A DNA stretch of 64,000 nt, taken from contig NZ_JAVLVT010000001.1 in assembly GCF_031628175.1 (NCBI RefSeq), forward strand, positions 496,001 through 560,000, in the 5' to 3' direction. Below are positions 7,916-17,247 of this stretch, in pieces. A model generated the notes under the pieces. That model was not told where the DNA came from, did no database searches, and saw only the letters and a list, made by a program, of their open reading frames with translations. Origin of the DNA: Lipingzhangella_A rawalii (lineage in GTDB: Bacteria; Actinomycetota; Actinomycetes; Streptosporangiales; Streptosporangiaceae). Within the stretch, counting starts at the first letter, position 1, and each line of letters opens with the position of its first letter. Made by a program: the position numbers and the translations under genes.

Positions 7916-9244
7916 TCACAGCTGCTCAGCGACGGCACGGGCGGCGGCCTCCCCTGACCGCACCGCGCCTTCGAAGTACCCGTTCCACACGGTGGCGTAC
8001 TCCGTTCCGGCCCAATGCAGCGGCCCGGTGACGGCCATGAGGTCAGCCCCGTGGCTCATCCAACCATGGGTGCCGAAGCGCGCGGAGAAACAGCCCTGGG
8101 TGAGCGATTCGGTCGACCAGTCGAACTCCACGAAGTCGGTGAACTCCCGCAGCTGTTGCCCGAACACGGGCAACAGACTCTCCACCACGGCCTGTGGGCG
8201 CTGGGTGGGGGAGAGGCGTCGCAACGCCAGGGCGTCGACCCCATAGGCGAAACCGGTCAGCACACCATGCTCGTCACCGGGAACGGTGTTGTCGACCGTC
8301 TCGGTGATGGAACCCGTGGAATGGTTGCTCTGCCCAGACAGTCCCGCCTCACGCCAGAACGGTGTGGGATACACCAGGTGAAGCTTGAGGCCGATACCGG
8401 GCAGCAACGACCGGAGGGCAATCTGCTTGGTCACCGGAAGTGGCGGGGAAAAATCCAGCTCGGGGACGATGTGGGCGGGGATGGCCATCACCAGCTGGCG
8501 TGCAGGAAACGTGTGGGTGTCGGTGTGCACGGTGACTCCGGTGTCCCACTCCACCCGGCGGGCCCGCTGGTTGTGGCGCACCACCTCGCTGCCCAGGGAG
8601 TCGGCCATGGCTTGGGCAATGGCCTGTGGGCCGCCGAACACCCGATCCTGCTGTGCCCCACCCCGCATGTTCAGTAGGCGTTCCACCCCGTTGCCACTGC
8701 GCACGTAGAACAGTAGCCCCAGCATAGACACCTCGGCCGCCTCGACGGTCTGGAGTCCGCCAGCCAGCATGCGCCCCACCAGGGCACGCTCGTCAGGCGT
8801 ACCCACATCCTGGGCATCCAACCAACCGCGCAGAGTGATCGAGTCCCAGTAGGCGGCGTTCGCGCTGGCCCAGGGACGGTCCGGATCGATGTCGCGGGCC
8901 AGGTTGTCAACGCGTTGGAGGAGTCGATCCACCGCGGCAGGCGGTTCCTCAAGCTGACGGTCCCCGATCCGATAGACCGGGCTGCCGTGGCTGGCGGTGG
9001 GAAACGTTGCGATCCCGAACTCGGCGGCCAGTGCGTACATTGTCTCCTGTGTCGGCCCGAGCCACTGGCCGCCCAGGTCGATTTGGGTTCCGTTACTGAG
9101 GTAGCGCGTGTGGGTGCGGCCGCCGACTCGGTCCCGGGCCTCCAGCAGCACCACATCGTAGCCGCGCCGGGCGAGGGCACGAGCCGCAGACAATCCCGCG
9201 AAGCCTGCGCCCACCACGACCACATCATGCTGGCTGCGAGACAT
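7916..9244 (-). CDS. flavin-containing amine oxidase (monoamine oxidase-like)
   Basis: 442 residues from the ATG at 9244 (MSRSQHDVVVVGAGFAG); longer frames upstream are not supported. The Rossmann FAD motif VVVGAGFAGLSAARALARRG is followed by LLEARDRVGGRTHT and LGGQWLGPTQE, standard for the MAO/polyamine oxidase family. The C-terminal FAD site reads LHWAGTEYATVWNGYFEGAVRSGE. It probably oxidises a primary or polyamine to aldehyde, ammonia and H2O2. No covalent-flavin Cys motif (SGGC) is seen. A strong palindromic operator lies about 80 bases upstream, so expression is probably under a TetR-type repressor encoded elsewhere. Confidence 0.92.
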   Translation of the reverse strand: MSRSQHDVVVVGAGFAGLSAARALARRGYDVVLLEARDRVGGRTHTRYLSNGTQIDLGGQWLGPTQETMYALAAEFGIATFPTASHGSPVYRIGDRQLEEPPAAVDRLLQRVDNLARDIDPDRPWASANAAYWDSITLRGWLDAQDVGTPDERALVGRMLAGGLQTVEAAEVSMLGLLFYVRSGNGVERLLNMRGGAQQDRVFGGPQAIAQAMADSLGSEVVRHNQRARRVEWDTGVTVHTDTHTFPARQLVMAIPAHIVPELDFSPPLPVTKQIALRSLLPGIGLKLHLVYPTPFWREAGLSGQSNHSTGSITETVDNTVPGDEHGVLTGFAYGVDALALRRLSPTQRPQAVVESLLPVFGQQLREFTDFVEFDWSTESLTQGCFSARFGTHGWMSHGADLMAVTGPLHWAGTEYATVWNGYFEGAVRSGEAAARAVAEQL

Positions 9245-9592
9245 GACCGTCCTCTCCTGTTCGTTCCGTATCCATGGTCGACCTCGGGGCCCCGATCCGA
9301 ATCCGCAGGACCCCAGGCCACGACAACTATACCGTCCAGACGGTATAGTTGTCACGGTCGTGTTCCAGGCGTAGTTCCTGCCTCCTGCCAACGCAGGACC
9401 CCGCGCGCCAAGCCCCACCACCAACGCGGCGGCGACCATCTCCGCTGCGCAGCAGCAGGCCCGCATTTGCCGAGGTGGAGTCCTTGGCCTGGAGGCGAAC
9501 GTCAATCGAGGCAGGCCCACACCGCACCACCACGGGACATCACGTGAGGTCCTAGGCTGGCGGGCAGAGCCGGCAGCGATGCGGAGGAACGG
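9245..9592. other. divergent intergenic region, 348 bases
   Basis: It holds the palindromic operator at 9322-9353. The remaining 240 bases up to the GTG at 9593 hold no convincing gene; openings on both strands there lack start signals and plausible composition. Confidence 0.6.
9322..9353. promoter_or_regulatory. perfect 15+2+15 palindromic operator (TetR-family style)
   Basis: GACAACTATACCGTC, two bases (CA), then its exact reverse complement. The ACCGTC..GACGGT core is the kind of site bound by TetR-family dimers. It lies in the divergent region between the amine oxidase start (9244) and the membrane protein start (9593), closer to the former. It could overlap the oxidase promoter. No regulator gene is adjacent. 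Confidence 0.75.
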
Positions 9593-10066
9593 GTGTCCCC
9601 GAAGAAGAAGCGTCCCCTCAGAAAGCGTTCCCGTGCACACACCCGGGATGCGCCCCCCACCCATGCCCCTACCGCGGCCGCCGACGAGGGAATGGAGCCC
9701 CCGATCGGTCCCCTGTCGGGGCTCCGCATCAGCCGCACCCCCGTGGCCATCGAACCGCGGGCCCGCTGGCCCGTCGCCGTGTGGGTTCTGCTGGTCCTGC
9801 TGTGGGCCGTCGGCACCCCCCTGTTCTTGCTGTTCACCCTTGCCGAAGGGTTCTGGGCCCAGACCCAACCCGAGGTCCCCCAATCGTCGGTTACCGCGTT
9901 GCGCGGCTATGTCGCCGCGATGGTGGTGTGTGGCGTGTTCGCCCCGCTGGTCGGGTCCGGCCTGGCGTTGTGGCTACGTCGACGGATCGCCGCCGCCCTG
10001 TTCGGGTGTGCGCTGCTGCTCTCCATCGGCTTCGGCATCTGGCTCACGCTGTTGGGGCCGAGCTGA
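9593..10066 (+). CDS. small membrane protein of unknown function
   Basis: 157 residues, GTG start. A very basic, disordered-looking N-terminus (SPKKKRPLRKRSRAHTR) is followed by three hydrophobic segments: WPVAVWVLLVLLWAVGTPL, YVAAMVVCGVFAPLVGSGLAL, and IAAALFGCALLLSIGFGIW. No catalytic motif is visible. It could share the divergent regulatory region with the amine oxidase. Confidence 0.65.
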   Translation: MSPKKKRPLRKRSRAHTRDAPPTHAPTAAADEGMEPPIGPLSGLRISRTPVAIEPRARWPVAVWVLLVLLWAVGTPLFLLFTLAEGFWAQTQPEVPQSSVTALRGYVAAMVVCGVFAPLVGSGLALWLRRRIAAALFGCALLLSIGFGIWLTLLGPS

Positions 10067-10128
10067 GGTCTGCGCCACACAGTCCTCCTCCGGCGACATA
10101 CCCGCCCGTGATCGGCCACCCTGGGATC

Positions 10129-11337
10129 GTGACCGACACCAGCCCCACGGCGGAAACCCTCCCGGCCGAAGTTCGTACCCGCCTGCACCAGACCAACCCC
10201 GGCAGTGTTCTCGTGGACACCGCCGCACTGGACACCGTCCGGCAGCGTTTCGACGACCAGCAGGCCAGCACCCTGGCCCGCTACCTCAGCTCCGCGCAGT
10301 CGCCCAACACCCTGCGGGCCTACCGTGCCGACTGGCTCACCTTCTGCCGCTGGTGCCTGGCCGAGGGTCGCCAGTCCCTACCTGCCGACCCGGTCGACGT
10401 CGCCGTGTTCCTCGCGGCCGGAGCCCACGCCGAACGCGACGGGGTCTGGGCCCTGTCCCCCGCCACCCTCGAGCGCCGTGCCGCGGCCATCGCCGCAGTG
10501 CACGGGGCCCACGGCCTGGCGGCACCCACCCGCAGTGACGTGGTGCGCATGACCCTTCGGGGCATCCGTCGTCAGCGGCGCAGCCAGCCCAGCCGCAAAC
10601 GCCCGGTGGTGGTGGACACCCTGGAGGCGCTGCTGGACTGCCGCCCGGCCCCAGGTTTTCCCGGTGGCGTGACGCGACGACGGGACGCCTGGCTGCTCCT
10701 GGCCGGTTTCGCCGGTGCGCTCCGCCGAAGCGAACTGGCGGGAGTGACCTGTGACGACATCACGGTCGGCGCAGAGCCGGCCACGGGCGATCCCCTGCTG
10801 GTGCTCCACCTGGCCGCAACCAAGACCGATCCCCAGGCGCGCCGTGGCCAGCAGGTCGCGCTGCCACGGGGCCGCCAGGTGCGCACCTGCCCGGTGTGCG
10901 CCTACGCCGCCTGGGTGGAGGTCCTGGAGGCCCACCACGACGGGGGCAGCACGGCGGTGCGCACGCTCCTCGACACCGAGGCTCGCACACGGTCCCAGCA
11001 CCGCTGTGTCGGCTTCAGCGGCACCCGACTCGCCGACGGATCCGGCCAGCCGGTACTGCGTGGGGTGAACCGCCACGGCCACATCGCCGACCGCGCCCTC
11101 ACCGGCCGCTCGATCGCGCGGATCGTCCAACGGTACGCCGCCAGTGCCGGCGAGGACCCGGCCCAGTTTGGAGGGCACTCGCTACGCGCGGGTTTCGCAA
11201 CCCAGGCCGCGCTGAGTGGCGCGGCCGACCGCGAGATCATGCGTCAGGGCCGGTGGTCCAATGCACGCACCGTCCATGACTACATCCGTACCGCCCATCC
11301 GCTCGACGACAATGCCGTGACCCGTCTCGGGTTGTAA
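10129..11337 (+). CDS. tyrosine recombinase / phage-type integrase family protein
   Basis: About 402 residues from the GTG at 10129 (TDTSPTAETLP); an in-frame GTG at 10108 is an alternative. The N-terminal SAM-like DNA-binding domain (SPNTLRAYRADWLTFCRWC) is followed by the catalytic domain: Arg in GALRRSELAGV, Lys in AATKTD, HSLRAGFATQAA (His-x-x-Arg), GRWSNARTVHDYI with the Tyr nucleophile. A CPVCAYAAW insertion adds a Cys pair often seen in free-standing actinobacterial integrases. No att sites, excisionase or phage genes are near, so it is either a remnant of an element or a stand-alone recombinase. Confidence 0.88.
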   Translation: MTDTSPTAETLPAEVRTRLHQTNPGSVLVDTAALDTVRQRFDDQQASTLARYLSSAQSPNTLRAYRADWLTFCRWCLAEGRQSLPADPVDVAVFLAAGAHAERDGVWALSPATLERRAAAIAAVHGAHGLAAPTRSDVVRMTLRGIRRQRRSQPSRKRPVVVDTLEALLDCRPAPGFPGGVTRRRDAWLLLAGFAGALRRSELAGVTCDDITVGAEPATGDPLLVLHLAATKTDPQARRGQQVALPRGRQVRTCPVCAYAAWVEVLEAHHDGGSTAVRTLLDTEARTRSQHRCVGFSGTRLADGSGQPVLRGVNRHGHIADRALTGRSIARIVQRYAASAGEDPAQFGGHSLRAGFATQAALSGAADREIMRQGRWSNARTVHDYIRTAHPLDDNAVTRLGL

Positions 11338-11488
11338 TCCCCGCAGCCCAACGACGTCGCTAGCAGGTGGAAGCGGTGGGACACGGGACGCGTGCGGGGA
11401 GGAACAGTACCCACGGTGTGTGGGTGGTGCGCGTTAGGGTGGAGGCTCACTTCCCGCTTGCTCATTTCCCGCTTAGAGGAGCTGTGTC

Positions 11489-14400
11489 GTGGCCGATTCC
11501 TTCGCTCACCTGCATGTGCACACCGAGTTCTCCATGCTGGACGGGGCCGCCAAGCTCGTGCCGTTGTTCGCGGAGGCCGAGCGGATGGGCATGCCCGCGG
11601 TGGCGATGACCGACCACGGCAATATGTTCGGCGCCTACGAGTTCTACCAGCAGGCCCAGAAACACGCGGTCAAGCCGATCATCGGGATCGAGGCCTATGT
11701 GGCCCCGGAGTCACGGTTCCACAAGAAGCAGGTGTTCTGGGGGCGCGCCCGTGACGGCGACGATGCGGCCGAGGGCGGCAAGGACATCTCGGGTAAGGGC
11801 CGTTATCTCCACATGACGATGTGGGCCCGCAACGCCACCGGGCTGCGCAACCTGTTCAAACTGTCCTCCCTGGCCTCCATCGAGGGCTACTACATGAAGC
11901 CGCGTATGGACCTGGAGCTGATGTCGCAACACAGTGCGGGCATCATGGTCACGACCGGCTGCCCCTCCGGCGGGGTCCAAACCCGTCTGCGCCTGGGCCA
12001 GGAGCAGGAGGCCCTGGACTATGCCGCCCAGCTGCGCGACATCTTCGGTCAGGAGAACGTGTTCGTGGAGCTGATGGACCACGGACTGGACATCGAACGC
12101 GAGGTGCGCTCCGGGCTGTTGAAGGTGTCCAAGGACCTGGGGCTCAAACCCATCGTCACCAACGACAGCCACTACGTCACCGAGGACCAGGCCGGCGCCC
12201 ACGACGCACTCCTGGCCGTGGGGGTGGGCAAGAACCTGGACGACCCCAACCGGTTCCGCTTCAACGGGTCGGGCTACTACCTCAAGAGCGCTGAGGAGAT
12301 GCGCGGGCTCAACAATTTCGACGAGTGGAGCCAGGGGTGCGCCAACACGCTTCTGGTCAGCGAAATGGTGGAGGACGGCGCCTACGACGAGGTTTTCGCC
12401 CACCGTGACCTGATGCCACGATTCACGGTGCCCGAAGGGGAAACCCAGAGCACCGCGCTGCGCCGCATGATCGACGACAACATCCCGATGCGTTACCCCC
12501 AGGGGGCCAGTACGGAGGTGCGCGAACGCATCGAGCACGAGCTGGGCATCATCACCGAGATGGGCTTTCCCGCCTACTTCCTCGTGGTCGCCGACATCTG
12601 TCGCCACGCTCGCGACAACGGCATCGCCCTGGGGCCGGGGCGAGGGTCGGCCGCCGGCTCCATGGTGTCCTACGTGCTGGGGATCACGGACCTGGATCCC
12701 CTCGAGCACGGGCTCCTGTTCGAACGGTTCCTCAACCCCGAGCGGGTGTCGATGCCTGATATCGATCTGGACTTCGACGAACGTAAACGCGGCGACATGA
12801 TCCGCTACGTCACCGACCTCTACGGAGAAGAGCGCGTCGCCCAGATTCTGACCTTCGGCGTCATCAAGGCCAAGGCCGCCATCAAGGACGCCACGCGCAT
12901 CCTGGGCTTCCCCTACAACCTCGGCGACAAGATCACCAAGGCGTTCCCACCGCCGGTGGGCGGGGTGGAGATCCCCTTGGCTGCCGTGAACGACGAAAAT
13001 CACGAACGCTACGCCGAAGCAACCGAGCTTCGCAGCCTCATCGAGTCCGAGCCCGATGTGCAGAAGGTCATGGAGACCGCCACCGGGCTCGAAGGGTTGA
13101 CGCGTGGGACGGGCGTGCATGCCGCAGGCGTGATCCTGTCGGCTGAGCCGCTCATCGACGTGATCCCCGTCCACAAGCGCGATACGGACGGCGCGATCAT
13201 CACCGGGTTCCCCTACCCGGAGTGTGAGGAAATGGGCCTGCTGAAGATGGACTTCCTGGGCCTGCGCAACCTCACCATCATCGACGATGCGGTGCACAAC
13301 GTGCGCGCCAACGAAGGCGTCGACATCGACTGGCAACAGGTGCCCTTCACCGACCGCGCCACCTACGAGCTGCTCGCGCGTGGCGACACACTGGGTGTGT
13401 TCCAGCTGGACGGCACGGCGATGCGGGCGCTGCTGCGGCGGATGGCTCCCACCCAGTTTTCCGACATCACCGCGGTCAACGCCCTGTACCGGCCCGGGCC
13501 CATGGCGGCCAACGCCCACAACGACTACGCCGACCGCAAGAACAAGCGCCAAGAGGTCGTCCCGATCCATCCGGAGCTGAAACAGGCCCTGGATCCGATC
13601 CTGGACGAGACCCACCACCTGATCGTCTACCAAGAACAGATCATGGCCATCGCCCAGCAGCTGGCCGGCTACAGCCTCGGGGCCGCCGATCTGATGCGTC
13701 GGGCGATGGGCAAGAAGAAGAAGGAGGCGCTGGAGAAGGAGTACGTCACCTTCAGTGCCGGGATGCGCGACAACGGGTTCTCCCAGGATGCGATCGACAC
13801 CCTGTGGGAGATCATGCTGCCCTTCTCGGGCTATGCCTTCAACAAGTCCCACGCGGCCGGCTACGCGATCCTGTCCTACCGCACCGCCTATCTCAAGGCC
13901 AACCATCCAGCCGCCTACATGGCCGCGCTGTTGACCTCGGTGGCTGATGACAAAGACAAGATGGCCGTGTATCTCGCCGAGTGTCGACGCATGGGCATCA
14001 ATGTGCTGCCGCCCGACGTCAACGACTCGGGTCTGCGCTTCACCCCGGTCGGTTCCGACGTGCGTTTCGGCTTGGGTGCTGTGCGCAACGTCGGAACCAA
14101 CGTGGTGGAGTCGATCATCGCCACCCGTGACGAGAAGGGCAAGTTCACCAGTTTCGCCGACTTCCTCACCAAGGTGGAACTGGGGGTGTGCAATAAGCGC
14201 GTTGTGGAATCACTGGTCAAGGCGGGCGCCTTCGATTCACTGGGGCACAGTCGCCAGGGGCTGCACCTCCAGCACGAACAGGCGATCGAAGCGGTGACCT
14301 CCACCAAACGCCAGGAGGCGATCGGGCAGTTCGACCTGTTCGGCGCCGTCGAGGACGAGGAAGCCGCCACGCCCCTGGGGCTGGATCTGGACTTCGACAC

Positions 14401-15049
14401 CGAGGAGTGGCCCCGCAAGGAGATGCTAGCCCTGGAGCGGGAAATGCTGGGGCTGTATGTCTCCAGTCACCCACTGGCGGGGGCGGAACGGATCCTGGCC
14501 CGCAACTGCGACATGGCGATCGCCCGCGTTGTCGCCGGGGACAAGAGCGAAGGGGAGGTGCGCATCGCCGGCATGATCGCCAAGGTGGACCGGCGCACCA
14601 ACAAGAACGGGCAGCCCTGGGCGATCATCACCGTGGAGGACCTGGACGCCAGTATCGAGGTCCTGTTCTTCGCCAAAACGTTCCCGCTGTACAGCGAGGA
14701 GCTGGTGGAAGATCGTGCGGTCACCATCAAGGGCCGGGTCAACGAGCGGGACGGAACCTACAGCCTGTTCGCTTCCGAACTCAGCCCTCTCGACATCTCC
14801 GACATCGCGATCGGCGAGGGCGAGCCGCCGGTCGTGTTGACTCTGGCAGAGCGCCAGATCACCCAAGAGCTGGTGCAGGAATTGAAGCGCTCCCTGACCG
14901 GGCATCGGGGCCAGACCCCGGTGCGGGTCAGGGTGACGGGCCCGGACACCTCCACAACGTGGTCACTTCCGGACTACCCGGTCACCCCTGGCCCCGAGTT
15001 CGCCGGTGAGGTCAAGAGCCTGCTGGGAGCGGAAGCCATCAGTTACTGA
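11489..15049 (+). CDS. dnaE: DNA polymerase III alpha subunit (DnaE1)
   Basis: 1,186 residues, the full length of the actinobacterial replicative polymerase. GTG start preceded by AGAGGAGC. An intact PHP domain opens the protein (HLHVHTEFSMLDGAAK, AMTDHGNMFGAYEF, NDSHYV); in actinobacterial DnaE1 this domain is known to act as the proofreading exonuclease. The polymerase core shows GPGRGSAAGSMVSY, MPDIDLDFDERKRGDMI (catalytic Asp pair) and a lysine-rich MGKKKKEALE thumb segment. The C-terminal part holds an OB-fold region (VRIAGMIAKVDRRTNKNG). The gene is monocistronic, with a hairpin after it. Confidence 0.98.
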   Translation: MADSFAHLHVHTEFSMLDGAAKLVPLFAEAERMGMPAVAMTDHGNMFGAYEFYQQAQKHAVKPIIGIEAYVAPESRFHKKQVFWGRARDGDDAAEGGKDISGKGRYLHMTMWARNATGLRNLFKLSSLASIEGYYMKPRMDLELMSQHSAGIMVTTGCPSGGVQTRLRLGQEQEALDYAAQLRDIFGQENVFVELMDHGLDIEREVRSGLLKVSKDLGLKPIVTNDSHYVTEDQAGAHDALLAVGVGKNLDDPNRFRFNGSGYYLKSAEEMRGLNNFDEWSQGCANTLLVSEMVEDGAYDEVFAHRDLMPRFTVPEGETQSTALRRMIDDNIPMRYPQGASTEVRERIEHELGIITEMGFPAYFLVVADICRHARDNGIALGPGRGSAAGSMVSYVLGITDLDPLEHGLLFERFLNPERVSMPDIDLDFDERKRGDMIRYVTDLYGEERVAQILTFGVIKAKAAIKDATRILGFPYNLGDKITKAFPPPVGGVEIPLAAVNDENHERYAEATELRSLIESEPDVQKVMETATGLEGLTRGTGVHAAGVILSAEPLIDVIPVHKRDTDGAIITGFPYPECEEMGLLKMDFLGLRNLTIIDDAVHNVRANEGVDIDWQQVPFTDRATYELLARGDTLGVFQLDGTAMRALLRRMAPTQFSDITAVNALYRPGPMAANAHNDYADRKNKRQEVVPIHPELKQALDPILDETHHLIVYQEQIMAIAQQLAGYSLGAADLMRRAMGKKKKEALEKEYVTFSAGMRDNGFSQDAIDTLWEIMLPFSGYAFNKSHAAGYAILSYRTAYLKANHPAAYMAALLTSVADDKDKMAVYLAECRRMGINVLPPDVNDSGLRFTPVGSDVRFGLGAVRNVGTNVVESIIATRDEKGKFTSFADFLTKVELGVCNKRVVESLVKAGAFDSLGHSRQGLHLQHEQAIEAVTSTKRQEAIGQFDLFGAVEDEEAATPLGLDLDFDTEEWPRKEMLALEREMLGLYVSSHPLAGAERILARNCDMAIARVVAGDKSEGEVRIAGMIAKVDRRTNKNGQPWAIITVEDLDASIEVLFFAKTFPLYSEELVEDRAVTIKGRVNERDGTYSLFASELSPLDISDIAIGEGEPPVVLTLAERQITQELVQELKRSLTGHRGQTPVRVRVTGPDTSTTWSLPDYPVTPGPEFAGEVKSLLGAEAISY

Positions 15050-15095
15050 GCCCGCCGGCCCTCGCCGCGGCCTCGGCTGGTGCTGCGGCCGTGCA

Positions 15096-15121
15096 CCCGG
15101 TTGCCCACCCGGGCAACCGGG
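15096..15121 (+). terminator. hairpin after dnaE
   Basis: A perfect 11-bp stem, CCCGGTTGCCC / GGGCAACCGGG, with a four-base loop, 47 bases after the dnaE stop and before the converging small gene. No T-run follows. Probably a bidirectional terminator. Confidence 0.65.
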
Positions 15122-15148
15122 GCCGTGTCGGGGGGACGCGTGGACCAC

Positions 15149-15412
15149 CTATTTCCGGTTGAAGCGGGACACCGGCTGTTGGGCGTACCACCCGAAGAAG
15201 ACGGTGCTGGCACCAAGCAGGAACATCGCCGCCTCATCCTCGCTGAGACTGATCGTTCCCGAGGGCAGTTTCACCGTGAACGGTGCGTCGTTGCGCCGTC
15301 CAGACGCATCGGTGCGACTGATTTCCAGCCCCTCAATCAGTCCCTGATTTTGGAGCATCGTCAGCCCCTCACACACCCGCCCATAACGATCGGACGATTT
15401 CCAAATGGACAT
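15149..15412 (-). CDS. small hypothetical protein
   Basis: 87 residues, ATG start. The sequence runs from MSIWKSSDRYGRVCEGL through LPSGTISLSEDEAAMFLLGA to a basic C-terminus (PVSRFNRK). There is one weakly hydrophobic stretch (AAMFLLGASTVFFGWYA) that could be a short helix or membrane contact. No family recognised. It converges on dnaE with the hairpin at 15096-15121 between them. Confidence 0.5.
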   Translation of the reverse strand: MSIWKSSDRYGRVCEGLTMLQNQGLIEGLEISRTDASGRRNDAPFTVKLPSGTISLSEDEAAMFLLGASTVFFGWYAQQPVSRFNRK

Positions 15413-15751
15413 GACGGCACCCTACCCGGCACCCAACACCGCCACAATGCGTGACAGCGAGGTAGGAACCACATCCGCGTCCACGCCGAGGATCCCACCC
15501 ACGACGCATGAAATTCGCGTTTACGGATAAAAGGAACACTCCGGGTAGCTAACGAAAATCAACCGCCGTCAGGCACAAGCCAGCACAGAAACCCACAAAA
15601 CATCACCGTGGACCCTGCCGGCACGGAACAACCGCCATCGCAGGCCCCCACACGCCGGACAGGCACACCCGGAGACCCCGCCCAGCCGGGAGGACGCTCC
15701 ACAACCCCACCACCCGTGAATCCCCGCCGACAGCTGTGGCACCATTTCTGC
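15413..15751. other. intergenic region, 339 bases
   Basis: It lies between two divergently transcribed hypothetical genes and is comparatively AT-rich at 15510-15610 (for example TTTACGGATAAAAGG), likely holding both promoters. An in-frame upstream extension of the rightward gene (from 15608) is low-complexity and I treat it as untranslated. Confidence 0.5.
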
Positions 15752-16564
15752 GTGACCGACGCATTCCGCACCGCCGTCCTGGGACTCATCGACGCCGCCG
15801 AGTCCCAGGACACCCACAGGTTCGCCACCCACGTCCGTGACTCCTTCGAGCTGGCGGGACAGGTCGACGCCCAGGCACGCGAGGACGCGATCGCCCGAAT
15901 TGGGCCCGTCATCGCCAATCCCGGCATCCTGCCCGGCGATGCCGCCGACCTCGCCATCGTGGCCGGTGCCATGGTCGACACCGGAGCCCGCGCCGGATCG
16001 GTGGGCCTGCTGGTATTGCGGAGCCTGGCCAGCACGGCCCAGGCGGCCACCCGCTTCGTTGAGGCCTGGGAACAGACCGGCGACGGACCACTCATCGAAC
16101 CCGAAGCCCTGACCACCGCCGACGAGGAACGCGTGGCCACGGTCCTGGGAACCACGGCGGGCAGCGCGACCATGGCCTGGTGGACCGCCCGCCGTTTCGC
16201 TGCCGCCGGCGTGTCGATGCTCGGCGACACCGAAGTCCGGTCCCACCTGGCCGCCGAACCCGACCTGCACGCCGAACTGTACGGCGGAGCGCAACGCCTG
16301 GCACACGCCTTGCCCGAGTTCGCGCAGCTGCGCTCCCTGCTGGACAACGTCGATGTCCCCGCGGATAGCGCCCCACCATCCCCGCCGCCCGCGCCGCAGC
16401 CACCACAACCACCCCCGGCGCCTGCACCCTCCGCGGCCCCGTCCAGTCCACCCCCTCCGGGCAGGGGACTGGTTCCACCACCACCCGCGAGCGCCTGCGT
16501 TACGGCCCAGTGGGGCACCACCTGGCGCTACGCGGCCAGCACCCAGCCGCCACCGCAGACCTGA
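15752..16564 (+). CDS. hypothetical helical protein with proline-rich tail
   Basis: About 270 residues from the GTG at 15752 (VTDAFRTAVLGLIDAAES). The first 200 residues are predicted helical and contain repeated acidic/alanine patterns (DAREDAIARIGPVI, EERVATVLGTT); the last 70 are a Pro/Ala-rich run ending near WRYAAST. No catalytic motif or signal sequence. An ATG-like upstream extension to 15608 would add 48 residues of low complexity. Function unknown; the tail suggests a scaffold or surface role. Confidence 0.55.
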   Translation: MTDAFRTAVLGLIDAAESQDTHRFATHVRDSFELAGQVDAQAREDAIARIGPVIANPGILPGDAADLAIVAGAMVDTGARAGSVGLLVLRSLASTAQAATRFVEAWEQTGDGPLIEPEALTTADEERVATVLGTTAGSATMAWWTARRFAAAGVSMLGDTEVRSHLAAEPDLHAELYGGAQRLAHALPEFAQLRSLLDNVDVPADSAPPSPPPAPQPPQPPPAPAPSAAPSSPPPPGRGLVPPPPASACVTAQWGTTWRYAASTQPPPQT

Positions 16565-16575
16565 GCCGAGGCGGG

Positions 16576-17115
16576 TCAGGGCTCGGCGCGGCGCCGCCCC
16601 GAGTAGCGGTCACGGCCCGCCTGCACGGCCTCTTCGTCACCAGCCGAGCGCTCGTCTTCGTCGTAGAAGTCATCAAGGTAGTCCTCGACATCGTCGGGGT
16701 CCCGGCCACGCCATCGGGACGGCAGTAGCACCGGGAGGAACAGCGCTGCCGCCACCGGCAGGTACAGGCCCAGGGTCACCAGCTGGTCCACACTGCGCAC
16801 CAGGGCCTGCATCCCGTCCGGATACGGAAGCAGCCCGGTCAGCAGCTGTGGAGCCGCAATGTGCGCCACGGTCACGCCGGCGAGGGCCAGGGCGGGCAGT
16901 CCCGGCGCGAGCGGGGAGAGCCGGGTACTGACCAGACACAGTCCCACCACCAGTGTGAGCACGGTGAGTGCTCCCACCGTGGACACCCCGGTGAAGCTGA
17001 GCAGGGTGCCGTTGAACCCAGCGATCTCCAACAGGCGGGGGGCGCCCCAGCCCGGCACGACGAGAACAACCGGAATCAGTACGAGTCCCAGCACACAACC
17101 TAGAAGATGTCGCAT
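16576..17115 (-). CDS. small membrane protein with acidic cytoplasmic tail
   Basis: 179 residues, ATG start. Four hydrophobic segments (starting LLGCVLGLVLIPVVLVV, VGALTVLTLVVGLCLV, LPALALAGVTVAHIAA, LGLYLPVAAALFLPVLL) fill the first 135 residues. The tail is Asp/Glu-rich (DPDDVEDYLDDFYDEDER) and then basic. No enzymatic motif seen. It converges on the preceding hypothetical gene, leaving 11 bases between stops. Confidence 0.65.
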   Translation of the reverse strand: MRHLLGCVLGLVLIPVVLVVPGWGAPRLLEIAGFNGTLLSFTGVSTVGALTVLTLVVGLCLVSTRLSPLAPGLPALALAGVTVAHIAAPQLLTGLLPYPDGMQALVRSVDQLVTLGLYLPVAAALFLPVLLPSRWRGRDPDDVEDYLDDFYDEDERSAGDEEAVQAGRDRYSGRRRAEP

Positions 17116-17247
17116 GTCTCGCTCCTCTCACGATGATCCCGAACCATACCGACAATTCAGACAATGTGAAGTCGAGGTTCGCGACCCACCCCCCGTGCCG
17201 ACTTCAGGCCACCCCCGGGAGCGGCCGCGGCACCTAGGCTGGGCGCC

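Noticed and set aside
11711..13906. 731-codon open frame antisense to dnaE
   Set aside because: It mirrors the codon bias of dnaE and has no recognisable family or start signal.
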